Assembly: GCA_947475135.1 (NCBI GenBank)
Contig: CANJMU010000013.1
Location: forward strand, 1-9,305
Direction: 5' to 3'
DNA length: 9,305 bases
Source of the DNA: Silvanigrellaceae bacterium
Lineage (GTDB): Bacteria; Bdellovibrionota; Oligoflexia; Silvanigrellales; Silvanigrellaceae
Part shown: positions 1-7,074 of the stretch, piece by piece
Layout of the letters: every line of letters begins with the position of its first letter
Position numbering within the stretch: the first letter of the stretch is position 1
Translations under genes and position numbers: made by a program
Notes under the pieces: model-generated
Told to the model about the DNA's origin: nothing
The model's input: the letters and a program-made list of their open reading frames with translations, nothing else
Databases searched by the model: none

Positions 1-12
1 AAGAAAAAGCGT

Positions 13-585
13 ATGGGGCTAAAAAATTTAAATTTTGTTAAAAATCAAAAAAATACAAAATATTTAGGACGTTCTTTCTTTCTTTTTTTGACTCTATGTT
101 TCAATGAAGCTCGAGCAAATGATTATTTCCAAATTAAAAATATAACAACAGTTTCTTTGGATTATAAGGTCACATGTCATCAAAATAATCTGTATTCTGT
201 TAAAAAAGACACGACGATCACAATTTCTAACTTAAATGATGGAAACGTTTTTTTTAGCTTAAAACGATTTTCTGAAAAACAATTTCCAAAACTATATAAA
301 ATGACAACCTCTGAAGGCAAGGGTCATTGCTCTTTTTATTTTGGCCAATTGAATGAAGACTCTTCCAATTTTTTGGAATTAGGACAAATCGAATTTGATA
401 TTGATGAAGATGCCCATGCGGTGAATTTAGACAATCGATTTTCTTTTTTTTCTTGCCCATCAAAAAACTATGGAAATTGGAATGGAATGAACGATAGACC
501 GCCACATGATTCGTACAAAAAATTCTTTATTGCTTCAGCTTATTCCGCTGTAGCAAAAGATTATATTTGCGATAATATCAATTAA
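13..585 (+). CDS. Secreted protein of unknown function, 190 aa
   Basis: I do not recognise this family. The N-terminus looks like a Sec signal peptide: a Lys/Arg-rich n-region (about 1-20), a hydrophobic core SFFLFLTLCF (21-30) and a likely signal peptidase I site after EARA (residue 35). The mature part (~155 aa) has four cysteines (55, 106, 148, 186), enough for two disulfides, which fits a periplasmic or exported protein. It is rich in Phe, Asn, Ser and Asp, and I see no further membrane segment or catalytic motif. The frame stays open to the left edge of the window (K-K-K-R precede the Met) and no good Shine-Dalgarno precedes the ATG, so the true start may lie outside the window. The 3' end overlaps the convergent histidine phosphatase gene by 8 nt. 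The CDS call is supported by the clean signal peptide and lack of stops; the function is unknown. Confidence 0.75.
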   Translation: MGLKNLNFVKNQKNTKYLGRSFFLFLTLCFNEARANDYFQIKNITTVSLDYKVTCHQNNLYSVKKDTTITISNLNDGNVFFSLKRFSEKQFPKLYKMTTSEGKGHCSFYFGQLNEDSSNFLELGQIEFDIDEDAHAVNLDNRFSFFSCPSKNYGNWNGMNDRPPHDSYKKFFIASAYSAVAKDYICDNIN

Positions 586-591
586 TATTAT
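572..591. repeat. AT-only inverted repeat spanning two convergent stop codons
   Basis: A perfect 7-bp inverted repeat, ATAATAT (572-578) and ATATTAT (585-591), surrounds a 6-nt centre, exactly where the two convergent genes end. It explains why both proteins finish in Asn-Ile-Asn. As an RNA hairpin it would be weak (A:U pairs only) and there is no clear U-tract, so a terminator role on either strand is only a possibility. Confidence 0.35.
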
Positions 592-1228
592 AAACTTCAC
601 CAGAGCGTATCTGACGACTCAAATGATTTAAACCCTCAGCCTCTAAAGTAACAGAAAAAGATTTTTTAACTTCATCATATTTAGCAACATAAATTCTATC
701 AAAATCATCGTCTGGCCAAATCGCTGAAGGAAAATTTATTTTTGTCTGAATAAATTTGGCCATATTTTTATGCTCCCAAAATAAAACCACAAGCTTTGTT
801 GAGCTTGGAAACAGCTTGAGCGCTCCATACAAACCATCAAAATCATTTTCTTTATACTTATCGACTAATGGCACATTAAAATGAACAAGAGATGGCATTG
901 CTGTTTCAAAGGCTCTTTGTTGAGATGTAATATCAATATTTGGAGCGTTTAACATAAATTTCGAAGGGGGTTTTTTATCCACGTTAATTTTTGGAGAAAA
1001 AATATAATCTGGTTTTCCAAATTTTTTTTTAATGACAAAAGGAACTTTCAATGCCCGCCTAAGCCCTTTGTGATTTAAATGACCGAAATCAGGATCCTCT
1101 GGAGTTCCCGCTGGTTTTTCACCATGTCGCAAAAAAACAATGGTTTTTGGAAAACTATACGAATAGTCCTGCAGAAAAAAAGTAAAAAATGCAAAAACGA
1201 AATAAGTTTTTTTTAAAAAAAATTTCAT
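578..1228 (-). CDS. Secreted histidine phosphatase family protein (phosphoglycerate mutase-like fold), 216 aa
   Basis: This is a histidine phosphatase superfamily protein with an N-terminal signal peptide (hydrophobic 8-19, probable cleavage near residue 25), so it likely acts in the periplasm or outside the cell. The nucleophile motif FLRHGEKP has the RHG triad at 34-36, where His35 would be phosphorylated. A second basic pocket residue lies in QQRAFETA (Arg105), and the later catalytic His is in WEHKNM (His153). The LNHKGLRRAL stretch (51-60) matches the region that usually follows RHG in such phosphatases. At ~216 aa it is a minimal member without the large cap domain of acid phosphatases and phytases. 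The substrate cannot be deduced. It is last in the leftward train, 74 nt after argS, and has its own strong Shine-Dalgarno. It converges on the 190-aa secreted protein with an 8-nt overlap. Confidence 0.88.
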   Translation of the reverse strand: MKFFLKKTYFVFAFFTFFLQDYSYSFPKTIVFLRHGEKPAGTPEDPDFGHLNHKGLRRALKVPFVIKKKFGKPDYIFSPKINVDKKPPSKFMLNAPNIDITSQQRAFETAMPSLVHFNVPLVDKYKENDFDGLYGALKLFPSSTKLVVLFWEHKNMAKFIQTKINFPSAIWPDDDFDRIYVAKYDEVKKSFSVTLEAEGLNHLSRQIRSGEVYNIN

Positions 1229-1236
1229 AAAAAGGT

Positions 1237-1241
1237 CTCCT
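1237..1241 (-). promoter_or_regulatory. Strong Shine-Dalgarno for the histidine phosphatase
   Basis: On the minus strand AGGAG lies 8 nt before the ATG at 1228, the best ribosome-binding site in the window. It fixes the start of the histidine phosphatase. I did not find a convincing -35/-10 pair in the 74-nt gap after argS. Confidence 0.8.
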
Positions 1242-1302
1242 CATCAAAAAAAGAAGGATTAAAATTGCAGTGTCCAAAAATTTAAGGTAACAAAAAAACC
1301 AC

Positions 1303-3081
1303 TCACATTTTTTCTACGGCAGGTATTCCCAAAAGCTGCAAGCCTTTTTCTAAAACTTTTTGTGTCATAGCTACTATAGCAAGTCTTGCAAATTTTTCAT
1401 GGTCAGCTGCATTTTTAATAGGGCAATTTTCATAAAAACGATTAAATTTTTTGCACAGATCAAAAAGATAACTACACAAAATAGAAGGACGATAATTTTG
1501 AGCTGATGCAAAAACATTTTGGTGAAATTGCCAAAGCGCAAAAACCAATTCTTTTTCTATAAGTTCCAAATAATCAAAAGAGACAACTTCTTTTAAAAAT
1601 TCTTTTTGTTTTTCTAAAATACTACAACAACGCGCATGAACATACAACAAATAGGGGCCCGTTTCACCATCAAGACGTAACCATTCGCTTAAAGAAAATG
1701 TGATAGAAGTATTGTTGTCTACTTTTAACATCCCATATTTCAATGCACTCATACTGACGTTTTTCGCTGTTAATTCCATTTCTCGCTCTGACCATTGTCC
1801 TCGGTAACGTAACAAATAATCATCCATCACTTTTTTTTCCATTTTATTTTTTAATTCAAAAAGACCGAGACCATTCAATGCCCTTGAGCTAAAGGGAACT
1901 CCATCCTCAGTATTCACTGTTTCGTAAGCCAAATGATGGGACTTTTTTGCTTGTTTGTAACCTAAAAGTTCTGCAGTTTTAAACAATTGTTCGAAATGGA
2001 ATTTTTGACGAGAATCGACAACATAAATTGATTTTGTAACTTCCTTGTCCTGAAATTTTAAATCTAATAACTCCAAATCTTTTGTTAAATAAAGACCATG
2101 TCCATCAGACTTTAAAAACATGGCAAAACCTAATTTATATTCCGTTAAATCAAGACCAATGGCACCATGATCTTGAATAAAAAAACCTTCTTCCAATTTT
2201 TTTTGAACCAATTTTTTAGAAGGCTCATCGCATTCGCTTTCGAAATACCAAACATCAAAATGAGAATGAAGCCATGTATAAATATCTTTTAAATAATTGA
2301 GACTCCACTCCCGTGTTAATTTCCATAATTCGTAATAGGAACCACGTTGCGCGCTAATCTGTTTTAAAATTTCAGAAAACTCTTTTTTCATTTCTATTTC
2401 GGATTCTGATCCTTTGATTTTTTTAATTTCTTCATCTGATTTGGCGTACATTTCTCCGAGCCATGGAACAAAATTTTCCGAAGGTAATTTTTTTGGAGTG
2501 GGATGAGTAATGTACCAAATTAATTTGGCAACGTGGGCTCCTACATCACCAGGATATGTTGCACGCACAATTTTATGACCGACAAATTCAAGTAAATTGC
2601 TGACAGCATCACCCAAAACAAGACAACGCAAATGGCCCACGTGCATAGCTTTATGTGTATTTGGTTGTGAATATTCAACAACTATTTTTTCCAATTCTTC
2701 CTTTTCATAAAAATTGGATTTAAAAAAATCATAGTTTTGAATGCACTCCCACATGTGAACAGAAATATTTTGAAAATCGCAATAAAAATTCAAATACCCT
2801 TGCACAGCATCCACTTTTTGAATGTATTTTTTTGGAAAACGAGAAAATTCATCCTGAAGCTCTAGGGCGATTTTTTGTGGTGGCAATTTTAATTTTTTAG
2901 CAAAGGGAAAACAAGGAAAGGCACATTGGCCAAAATGAAACTCTGGGGGAACTGTGAGTAACGGTAAAATTTCATCCCTTTGCGTTGTGTGGTGTAATGA
3001 ATATTTTTGATAAAGATATTCAATTCCTTTTTGAAGAAAATCTGCAATTTCTTTTTTGAATAAATCGAATTGTATGGTCAT
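1303..3081 (-). CDS. argS: Arginyl-tRNA synthetase, 592 aa
   Basis: Class Ia aminoacyl-tRNA synthetase that charges tRNA-Arg with arginine in the cytosol. An ArgRS-type N-terminal add-on domain (about 1-105, with the FGQCAFPCFPFAKKL and GYLNFYC stretches) is followed by the catalytic domain, with the HIGH signature as HVGH (147-150) in the context SQPNTHKAMHVGHLR. The C-terminal DALR anticodon-binding domain contains DGETGPYLLYVHARCCSIL (471-489), NRFYENCP (547-554) and the terminal LLGIPAVEKM, all typical of ArgRS. There is no canonical KMSKS; the equivalent loop reads PFSSR (396-400). Many ArgRSs lack KMSKS, and Lys144 just before HVGH is in the position of the lysine reported to compensate. 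The length matches the family (about 550-600 aa). A modest AAGGA lies ~10 nt before the ATG. The gene follows radA by 56 nt, and a possible promoter lies in that gap. Confidence 0.96.
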   Translation of the reverse strand: MTIQFDLFKKEIADFLQKGIEYLYQKYSLHHTTQRDEILPLLTVPPEFHFGQCAFPCFPFAKKLKLPPQKIALELQDEFSRFPKKYIQKVDAVQGYLNFYCDFQNISVHMWECIQNYDFFKSNFYEKEELEKIVVEYSQPNTHKAMHVGHLRCLVLGDAVSNLLEFVGHKIVRATYPGDVGAHVAKLIWYITHPTPKKLPSENFVPWLGEMYAKSDEEIKKIKGSESEIEMKKEFSEILKQISAQRGSYYELWKLTREWSLNYLKDIYTWLHSHFDVWYFESECDEPSKKLVQKKLEEGFFIQDHGAIGLDLTEYKLGFAMFLKSDGHGLYLTKDLELLDLKFQDKEVTKSIYVVDSRQKFHFEQLFKTAELLGYKQAKKSHHLAYETVNTEDGVPFSSRALNGLGLFELKNKMEKKVMDDYLLRYRGQWSEREMELTAKNVSMSALKYGMLKVDNNTSITFSLSEWLRLDGETGPYLLYVHARCCSILEKQKEFLKEVVSFDYLELIEKELVFALWQFHQNVFASAQNYRPSILCSYLFDLCKKFNRFYENCPIKNAADHEKFARLAIVAMTQKVLEKGLQLLGIPAVEKM

Positions 3082-3112
3082 TCAAATCAAATCCTTTGCT
3101 CGAGTTTGTTAC

Positions 3113-3141
3113 CTTATAGATATTTTTAAAAATAATATTAA
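3113..3141 (-). promoter_or_regulatory. Possible sigma70-type promoter for argS
   Basis: Reading leftward, TTAATA (3141-3136) and TATAAG (3118-3113) are spaced by 17 nt and sit just before argS, giving a predicted leader of about 25 nt. The matches to TTGACA (4/6) and TATAAT (5/6) are fair, but in such AT-rich DNA they can occur by chance. If real, argS could be expressed independently of the radA readthrough transcript. Confidence 0.3.
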
Positions 3142-4517
3142 AAATCAAAACGCACGACTTCATTGACGGTTTCAACAGGAATAATCATAATTTCATTTTC
3201 TGCTTTATCCAATATTTTAGAAATATTTTCTTTTTCGATTTGAAAACTTTGCGCAGGTAAAAATATTTTATCAAAACCCAATTTAACACATTCCTGAAGG
3301 CGAGCCGCAATATGATTTGTCCGCCGAACTTCACCACTTAAGCCCACTTCCCCAACAAATGCAGAACGCCTTGGAAGAGGTTTGGAAAAGAGGCTACTTG
3401 CAACAGCTGCTGCAGTCGCTAAATCAATGGCAGGTTCTTGCACCTTAAAACCACCGGTAATATTGGCGTAGATGTCTAGCTGGCTTAAGCACAATCCAGA
3501 TCTTTTTTCTAAAACAGCTAATAAAATTGTAAAACGATTCGAATCGATCCCGGTAGATAACCTACGGGGAGTAGAAAAACTTGTTTTCCCAACTAAAACC
3601 TGAACTTCAAGCAGAATAGGACGACTTCCTTCCATGCTTACAGCAATAGCAGAACCCTCTAAGGTAACATTAGAATCTGTGATGAAAAGTGAGCTTGGAT
3701 TTGCAACTTCTATTAATCCATGGCCATGCATCGCGAACACACCAATTTCACCGGTCGAACCAAAACGATTTTTATGAGACCTTAATATTCGATAACCACT
3801 CGAAAGATCTCCTTCTAAATGAAGCGCACAATCAACCAAATGTTCCAATATTTTGGGGCCTGCAATCATGCCATCTTTCGTGACATGACCAATAATAAAA
3901 ATTGTTACTTTATCTTTTTTTGCAAATTGCATAAATAAATTTGCGCATTCTCGAATTTGACTGACTGTTCCTGCAGTAGAGCCAATATTTGGATTAAAAA
4001 CAGTTTGAATAGAATCGATGACTAAAACATGTGGTTTGATTTTTCTGGCTTCGTCAATAATAGCATGGATGTCTGTTTCATTTGTGACCAAAATATTTTC
4101 GTGCAAAGTTTCTAAACGCTCTGCGCGCATTTTGATTTGTTGCGGACTTTCTTCGCCGCTTGCATAAATCACTTTTTTTCCCTGAGATGCGATCCCAAAT
4201 AAAGTTTGCAACAGCAGTGTTGATTTTCCAATGCCAGGATCTCCGCTAATCAATAAAAGACTTCCAGAAACAAAACCTCCACCTAGCACGCGATCAAATT
4301 CAGAAACTCCGGTGAGAGTGCGTTGTTCTTGCAAATATTCAATTTTATTTATAGGCGTACTTATAATTTGAGAAACCGAATAATTTTGACTACTTTTGGA
4401 AATAACTTCTTCGATAACAGTGTTCCAACTTTGACAGTCCGTGCAACGCCCCATCCATTTAGGATGGACGGATCCGCAACTTGTACAGACAAATATTTGT
4501 TTTAAATTTAATTTCAT
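3138..4517 (-). CDS. radA: DNA repair/recombination ATPase RadA (Sms), 459 aa
   Basis: RadA is a RecA-like hexameric ATPase that promotes branch migration and processing of recombination intermediates in the cytosol. The usual parts are all visible: an N-terminal four-cysteine zinc finger (C11-x2-C14 ... C25-x2-C28 in FVCTSCGSVHPKWMGRC), a RecA-type ATPase core with Walker A GDPGIGKST (92-100) and Walker B-like HVLVIDSIQT (163-172), the RadA-specific KNRFGST motif (249-255), and a C-terminal Lon-protease-like domain (from ~285, with GEVGLSGEVRR at 389-399). The length fits the family (~450-460 aa). The start is well placed relative to the zinc finger, although the ATG lacks a nearby Shine-Dalgarno; the closest GGAG lies about 20 nt away. 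It sits 32 nt downstream of maf and 56 nt upstream of argS, probably co-transcribed with maf. Confidence 0.97.
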   Translation of the reverse strand: MKLNLKQIFVCTSCGSVHPKWMGRCTDCQSWNTVIEEVISKSSQNYSVSQIISTPINKIEYLQEQRTLTGVSEFDRVLGGGFVSGSLLLISGDPGIGKSTLLLQTLFGIASQGKKVIYASGEESPQQIKMRAERLETLHENILVTNETDIHAIIDEARKIKPHVLVIDSIQTVFNPNIGSTAGTVSQIRECANLFMQFAKKDKVTIFIIGHVTKDGMIAGPKILEHLVDCALHLEGDLSSGYRILRSHKNRFGSTGEIGVFAMHGHGLIEVANPSSLFITDSNVTLEGSAIAVSMEGSRPILLEVQVLVGKTSFSTPRRLSTGIDSNRFTILLAVLEKRSGLCLSQLDIYANITGGFKVQEPAIDLATAAAVASSLFSKPLPRRSAFVGEVGLSGEVRRTNHIAARLQECVKLGFDKIFLPAQSFQIEKENISKILDKAENEIMIIPVETVNEVVRFDF

Positions 4518-4549
4518 AACTTAACGCTGTTGCGTAACTCCATTTTTTT

Positions 4550-5152
4550 TTAGAATATCACTTTAAAGTTCTTATGAATTTCATACAGATCTACAATCAC
4601 ATGACTAAGCGGCAAGCCCATGACACTTGTATAATTTCCATCAACACTTTCGACAAAACCTTGAGCAAAGCCTTGAATTCCATAGGCGCCAGATTTATCC
4701 ATGGGCTCTGCACTTTGGACATAGGCTTCAATTTCCTCATCCATCAATTCTCTGAAAATGACATCCGTTTTTATAAATTTTCCTGCTAATTTTTTGTTCT
4801 TTGAAAAAATCGCGTAGGCCGTATAAACGAAGTGTGTTGTTCCACTCAGAATTTTTAACATACGTACAGCATCTGCTTTGTCATTTGGTTTTTCTAAAAG
4901 TTGATTCTCTTTTGTCACAACAACGGTATCTGCGCTTAAAATGATTTCTTTCTCAGAGTAAAATTGAGAAACCGCCAAAGCTTTTTCTGTGCAGTTTCTA
5001 TGAATATAATTTGGGATTGTTTCCTTATCTTTTATTTTTTCTTCGATAGGAACAACGTGTACTTTAAAATGAAAGCCTGCATTTTCTAACAATTCTTTTC
5101 GTCTAGGAGAGGCCGATGCTAATATCAAATTAAAATTTAAATTTCTTTTCAT
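4550..5152 (-). CDS. maf: Maf family nucleoside triphosphate pyrophosphatase, 200 aa (probable dTTP/UTP type)
   Basis: Maf/YhdE-family enzyme that hydrolyses (deoxy)nucleoside triphosphates to monophosphate and pyrophosphate. The family has house-cleaning roles and is linked to cell division arrest. Key motifs are LILASASPRRKELL near the N-terminus (about 9-22, with the S-x-S-x-R-R signature), ILSADTVVV (the catalytic Asp region, ~72), SGAYGIQG (~154-161) and the terminal NYTSVMGLPL. The GAYGIQG plus GLPL pattern points to the dTTP/UTP-preferring subgroup rather than the m7GTP-type YceF; this is inference from motifs. The length is normal for the family (~190-200 aa). The ATG overlaps the stop of the upstream unknown gene in an ATGA tetranucleotide, so translation is probably coupled; only a weak purine-rich stretch precedes it. 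Confidence 0.95.
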   Translation of the reverse strand: MKRNLNFNLILASASPRRKELLENAGFHFKVHVVPIEEKIKDKETIPNYIHRNCTEKALAVSQFYSEKEIILSADTVVVTKENQLLEKPNDKADAVRMLKILSGTTHFVYTAYAIFSKNKKLAGKFIKTDVIFRELMDEEIEAYVQSAEPMDKSGAYGIQGFAQGFVESVDGNYTSVMGLPLSHVIVDLYEIHKNFKVIF

Positions 5153-5856
5153 AAAATTTCTTTCATTTTTAAAATACCTTGATTCATCATTTCTAAAACT
5201 TTGTCTAATGTTCCTGTTTTTATTGGATCACTCATAGATGAATTTGTGACCATAAAATGCTGAGGTTCTAATGCTTCGTGCAAACTAATATCTAAATTAA
5301 TTTTACTTAATTTATAATTTGAAAAACTTAATGTACTGTTTTTTTTATCAGGAGAAAATTTTTGAAGAGAAAAAAAAATGACGGCATTATTCGATCGGCA
5401 TAAATCATCAATAAACATCTCAAAAGCTGTCAAATTAGGATTTGTGCCCGATTTAATTTTAAAAATTTCATCTTCTAATGTTAATAAAATTAATGAATTT
5501 TTGGGAAGAATTGTTTTATAAAAATGATCTCGATGCATTTTTTCATCGCTTTTTTGTAAATAAATATTTTTGACTTTTTTCCAAAAGAAAAAGCTATATT
5601 TATCATTGTAATAATTCAAAACTTGATTTTTGACATCTCTATTCAATTTTTGAATCAAATTTTTTAGTATTTGATAAATAAGAATATTTTGATGATCTAA
5701 AGATTCACTGGTATTCCAAGCATGAAACGTAACAGGCGAAGAACGATGAAGAGCATCTTGAAATTTAGTTTGATTGGATTTAAAAAAGGATTTTAATACA
5801 TCCTGAAAAAATTGAAATCGGATAATAGAGTTGTGTTTTAATAAAGTAGAGTTCAT
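5149..5856 (-). CDS. Protein of unknown function upstream of maf, 235 aa
   Basis: I do not recognise this protein. It has no signal peptide or membrane segment and is probably cytosolic. It is Lys, Asn, Phe and Ser rich, with predicted helices in the first half (for example around QNILIYQILKNLIQKL) and two hydrophobic strand-like segments in the second half (NSLILLTLEDEIF and NAVIFFSLQKF). Their spacing faintly recalls the Walker B and sensor strands of a degenerate P-loop ATPase, but there is no Walker A and I give this little weight. I chose the ATG at 5856; a TTG four codons upstream (5868) is also open, and neither has a good Shine-Dalgarno. The stop overlaps the maf ATG by 4 nt, which supports real translation and an operon with maf. 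The divergent L,D-transpeptidase-like gene starts only 24 nt away. Confidence 0.7.
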   Translation of the reverse strand: MNSTLLKHNSIIRFQFFQDVLKSFFKSNQTKFQDALHRSSPVTFHAWNTSESLDHQNILIYQILKNLIQKLNRDVKNQVLNYYNDKYSFFFWKKVKNIYLQKSDEKMHRDHFYKTILPKNSLILLTLEDEIFKIKSGTNPNLTAFEMFIDDLCRSNNAVIFFSLQKFSPDKKNSTLSFSNYKLSKINLDISLHEALEPQHFMVTNSSMSDPIKTGTLDKVLEMMNQGILKMKEIL

Positions 5857-5880
5857 AAAATGAATCAATAGAGTAGAAAA

Positions 5881-6894
5881 ATGAAATTAAATTCCAGAAA
5901 ACGAAAAACAAAAAGTAAGTCATTTTTGATATTTTTACAACTGATATTTTTTCAAATTTCGTTTGCGCAAAATAGCGATGAGCCGCTTCTTATTTTTCAC
6001 AATGACGAGTCCATTGAGCCGTTTCAAACATCCGAACTCAATAAATATTTTCAAACCGTGTTTCCGCTTTCTTTTTCTTCCATTCGTGGAAAAATTGGTG
6101 ACATTGCTTTATTTGTTGATAAATCGACACACATTTTAAGTGTTTACCAAAGTAACAAAGAAGGTCTTTATGAATTGTTGAAAAGTTATCCTGCTGTCAC
6201 TGGAAAAATGCAAGGGGATAAAAAAAACTCAGGGGATTTAAGAACGCCTGAAGGAATTTATATTATTACCGGAGAAAAGAATAAAAAAAATCTTGGTAAA
6301 AAATATGGAGCCGGAGCGTGGATTTTAAATTATCCAAATCCTTTTGACGAATTAAAAAATAAAACAGGTTTTGGTATTTGGTTACACGGAGTTCTTGATG
6401 ACAATAGAATTGAAAAATTAGATGACACCCAGGGTTGCGTTGCCCTTCGCAATGAAGATTGGAATGATCTGAAACCACTGATTCAACCGAATTATACTCC
6501 TATTATAATTGCCGACCACTCCTACTATTTTAGTGATAAAAAATCCATAGAAGACTCTCGTCTTTTTATTGAGAACTTTTTAAATGAATGGAAAGATGCT
6601 TGGGTAAATTCCAATTTTTCTTATTATAGTTATTTTTATTCCTCTGATTTTTCATCGAATCATTTCAATAAATCAGAATGGATCTCAAAGAAAAAAGAAC
6701 TTTCTGAAACTAGAAAAGAAATAGAAATCAATATCTCAAATATTCGTTACTTTACTCTTTATGATGAAATCATCATTATGTTTGAGCAAGAATACAAATC
6801 TGCCTTCCGAAACGACAAGGGAGCAAAATCTCTCTTTTTAAAAAAAGAAGATGGTTTTTATAAAATTATCTCTGAAAAATGGGATACTTTTTAA
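5881..6894 (+). CDS. Periplasmic YkuD-fold L,D-transpeptidase/L,D-carboxypeptidase with C-terminal NTF2-like domain, 337 aa
   Basis: This is a peptidoglycan-modifying enzyme. A basic n-region and hydrophobic segment (14-28) end near ISFAQ, consistent with Sec export to the periplasm. The YkuD catalytic domain spans about 72-211: GDIALFVDKSTHILSVY opens it, RTPEGIY (121-127) is the typical inner strand, and the active site is WLHGV (His169) with DDTQGCVALR (Cys186 nucleophile, Arg190). The remaining ~115 residues (from SIEDSRLFIENFLNEWKDAW, 222 on) look like an NTF2/SnoaL-type domain ending FYKIISEKWDTF. YkuD plus NTF2 is the architecture of Helicobacter Csd6 and Campylobacter Pgp2, L,D-carboxypeptidases that trim tetrapeptides and control helical cell shape, so carboxypeptidase rather than cross-linking activity is quite possible. 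Whether it trims or cross-links cannot be told from sequence. The start has only a weak GAG upstream. Confidence 0.9.
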   Translation: MKLNSRKRKTKSKSFLIFLQLIFFQISFAQNSDEPLLIFHNDESIEPFQTSELNKYFQTVFPLSFSSIRGKIGDIALFVDKSTHILSVYQSNKEGLYELLKSYPAVTGKMQGDKKNSGDLRTPEGIYIITGEKNKKNLGKKYGAGAWILNYPNPFDELKNKTGFGIWLHGVLDDNRIEKLDDTQGCVALRNEDWNDLKPLIQPNYTPIIIADHSYYFSDKKSIEDSRLFIENFLNEWKDAWVNSNFSYYSYFYSSDFSSNHFNKSEWISKKKELSETRKEIEINISNIRYFTLYDEIIIMFEQEYKSAFRNDKGAKSLFLKKEDGFYKIISEKWDTF

Positions 6895-6943
6895 AGGAAA
6901 TTTTTGCACCTATAAATGTGTCAATTTTAAATAAGACGAAGGT

Positions 6944-6967
6944 CAATCATTTGATTGTAGATATAAT
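6944..6967 (+). promoter_or_regulatory. TATAAT box preceded by a 14-bp palindrome, possible promoter/operator of the membrane protein-metalloprotease unit
   Basis: The 159-nt spacer 6895-7053 holds a consensus TATAAT at 6962-6967 and, just upstream, a perfect inverted repeat CAATCA-TT-TGATTG (6944-6957). A transcript from here would have a leader of roughly 100 nt before 7075. No good -35 hexamer lies at 16-18 nt spacing, which would fit either an activator-dependent promoter or a chance match in AT-rich DNA. I see no G+C-rich terminator for the upstream gene in the spacer. Confidence 0.3.
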
Positions 6968-7065
6968 TTATCCTATTGAATTTATTTAACACTATTACAA
7001 TAAAATAAGAATTTTAAAAAACTCAAATTTATTCGAATGTTTTTAAAAATATTATGAATGGATTC

Positions 7066-7070
7066 AAGGG
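7066..7070 (+). promoter_or_regulatory. Shine-Dalgarno deciding the start of the membrane protein gene
   Basis: AAGGG lies 4 nt before the ATG at 7075. The earlier in-frame ATG at 7054 has only A/T upstream, so 7075 is the better start even though the spacing is slightly short. Confidence 0.5.
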
Positions 7071-7074
7071 AAAT

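Noticed and set aside
254..505. Open minus-strand frame of ~83 codons opposite the secreted protein gene
   Set aside because: It lies wholly antisense to a better gene with a signal peptide, has no Shine-Dalgarno and has no recognisable domain.
3119..3146. AT-rich imperfect hairpin at the radA stop, considered as a terminator
   Set aside because: The core is only seven A:T pairs with a two-base bulge before the outer pairs and no G+C, too weak to call an intrinsic terminator.
5857..5868. TTG start for the unknown gene upstream of maf, four codons before the ATG
   Set aside because: It has no Shine-Dalgarno and would narrow the divergent gap to 12 nt, so the ATG at 5856 is simpler.
6895..7053. 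Spacer searched for a small gene, RNA or riboswitch
   Set aside because: It is strongly A/T with no G+C-paired structure and no start codon with a ribosome-binding site; only the TATAAT box and palindrome stand out.
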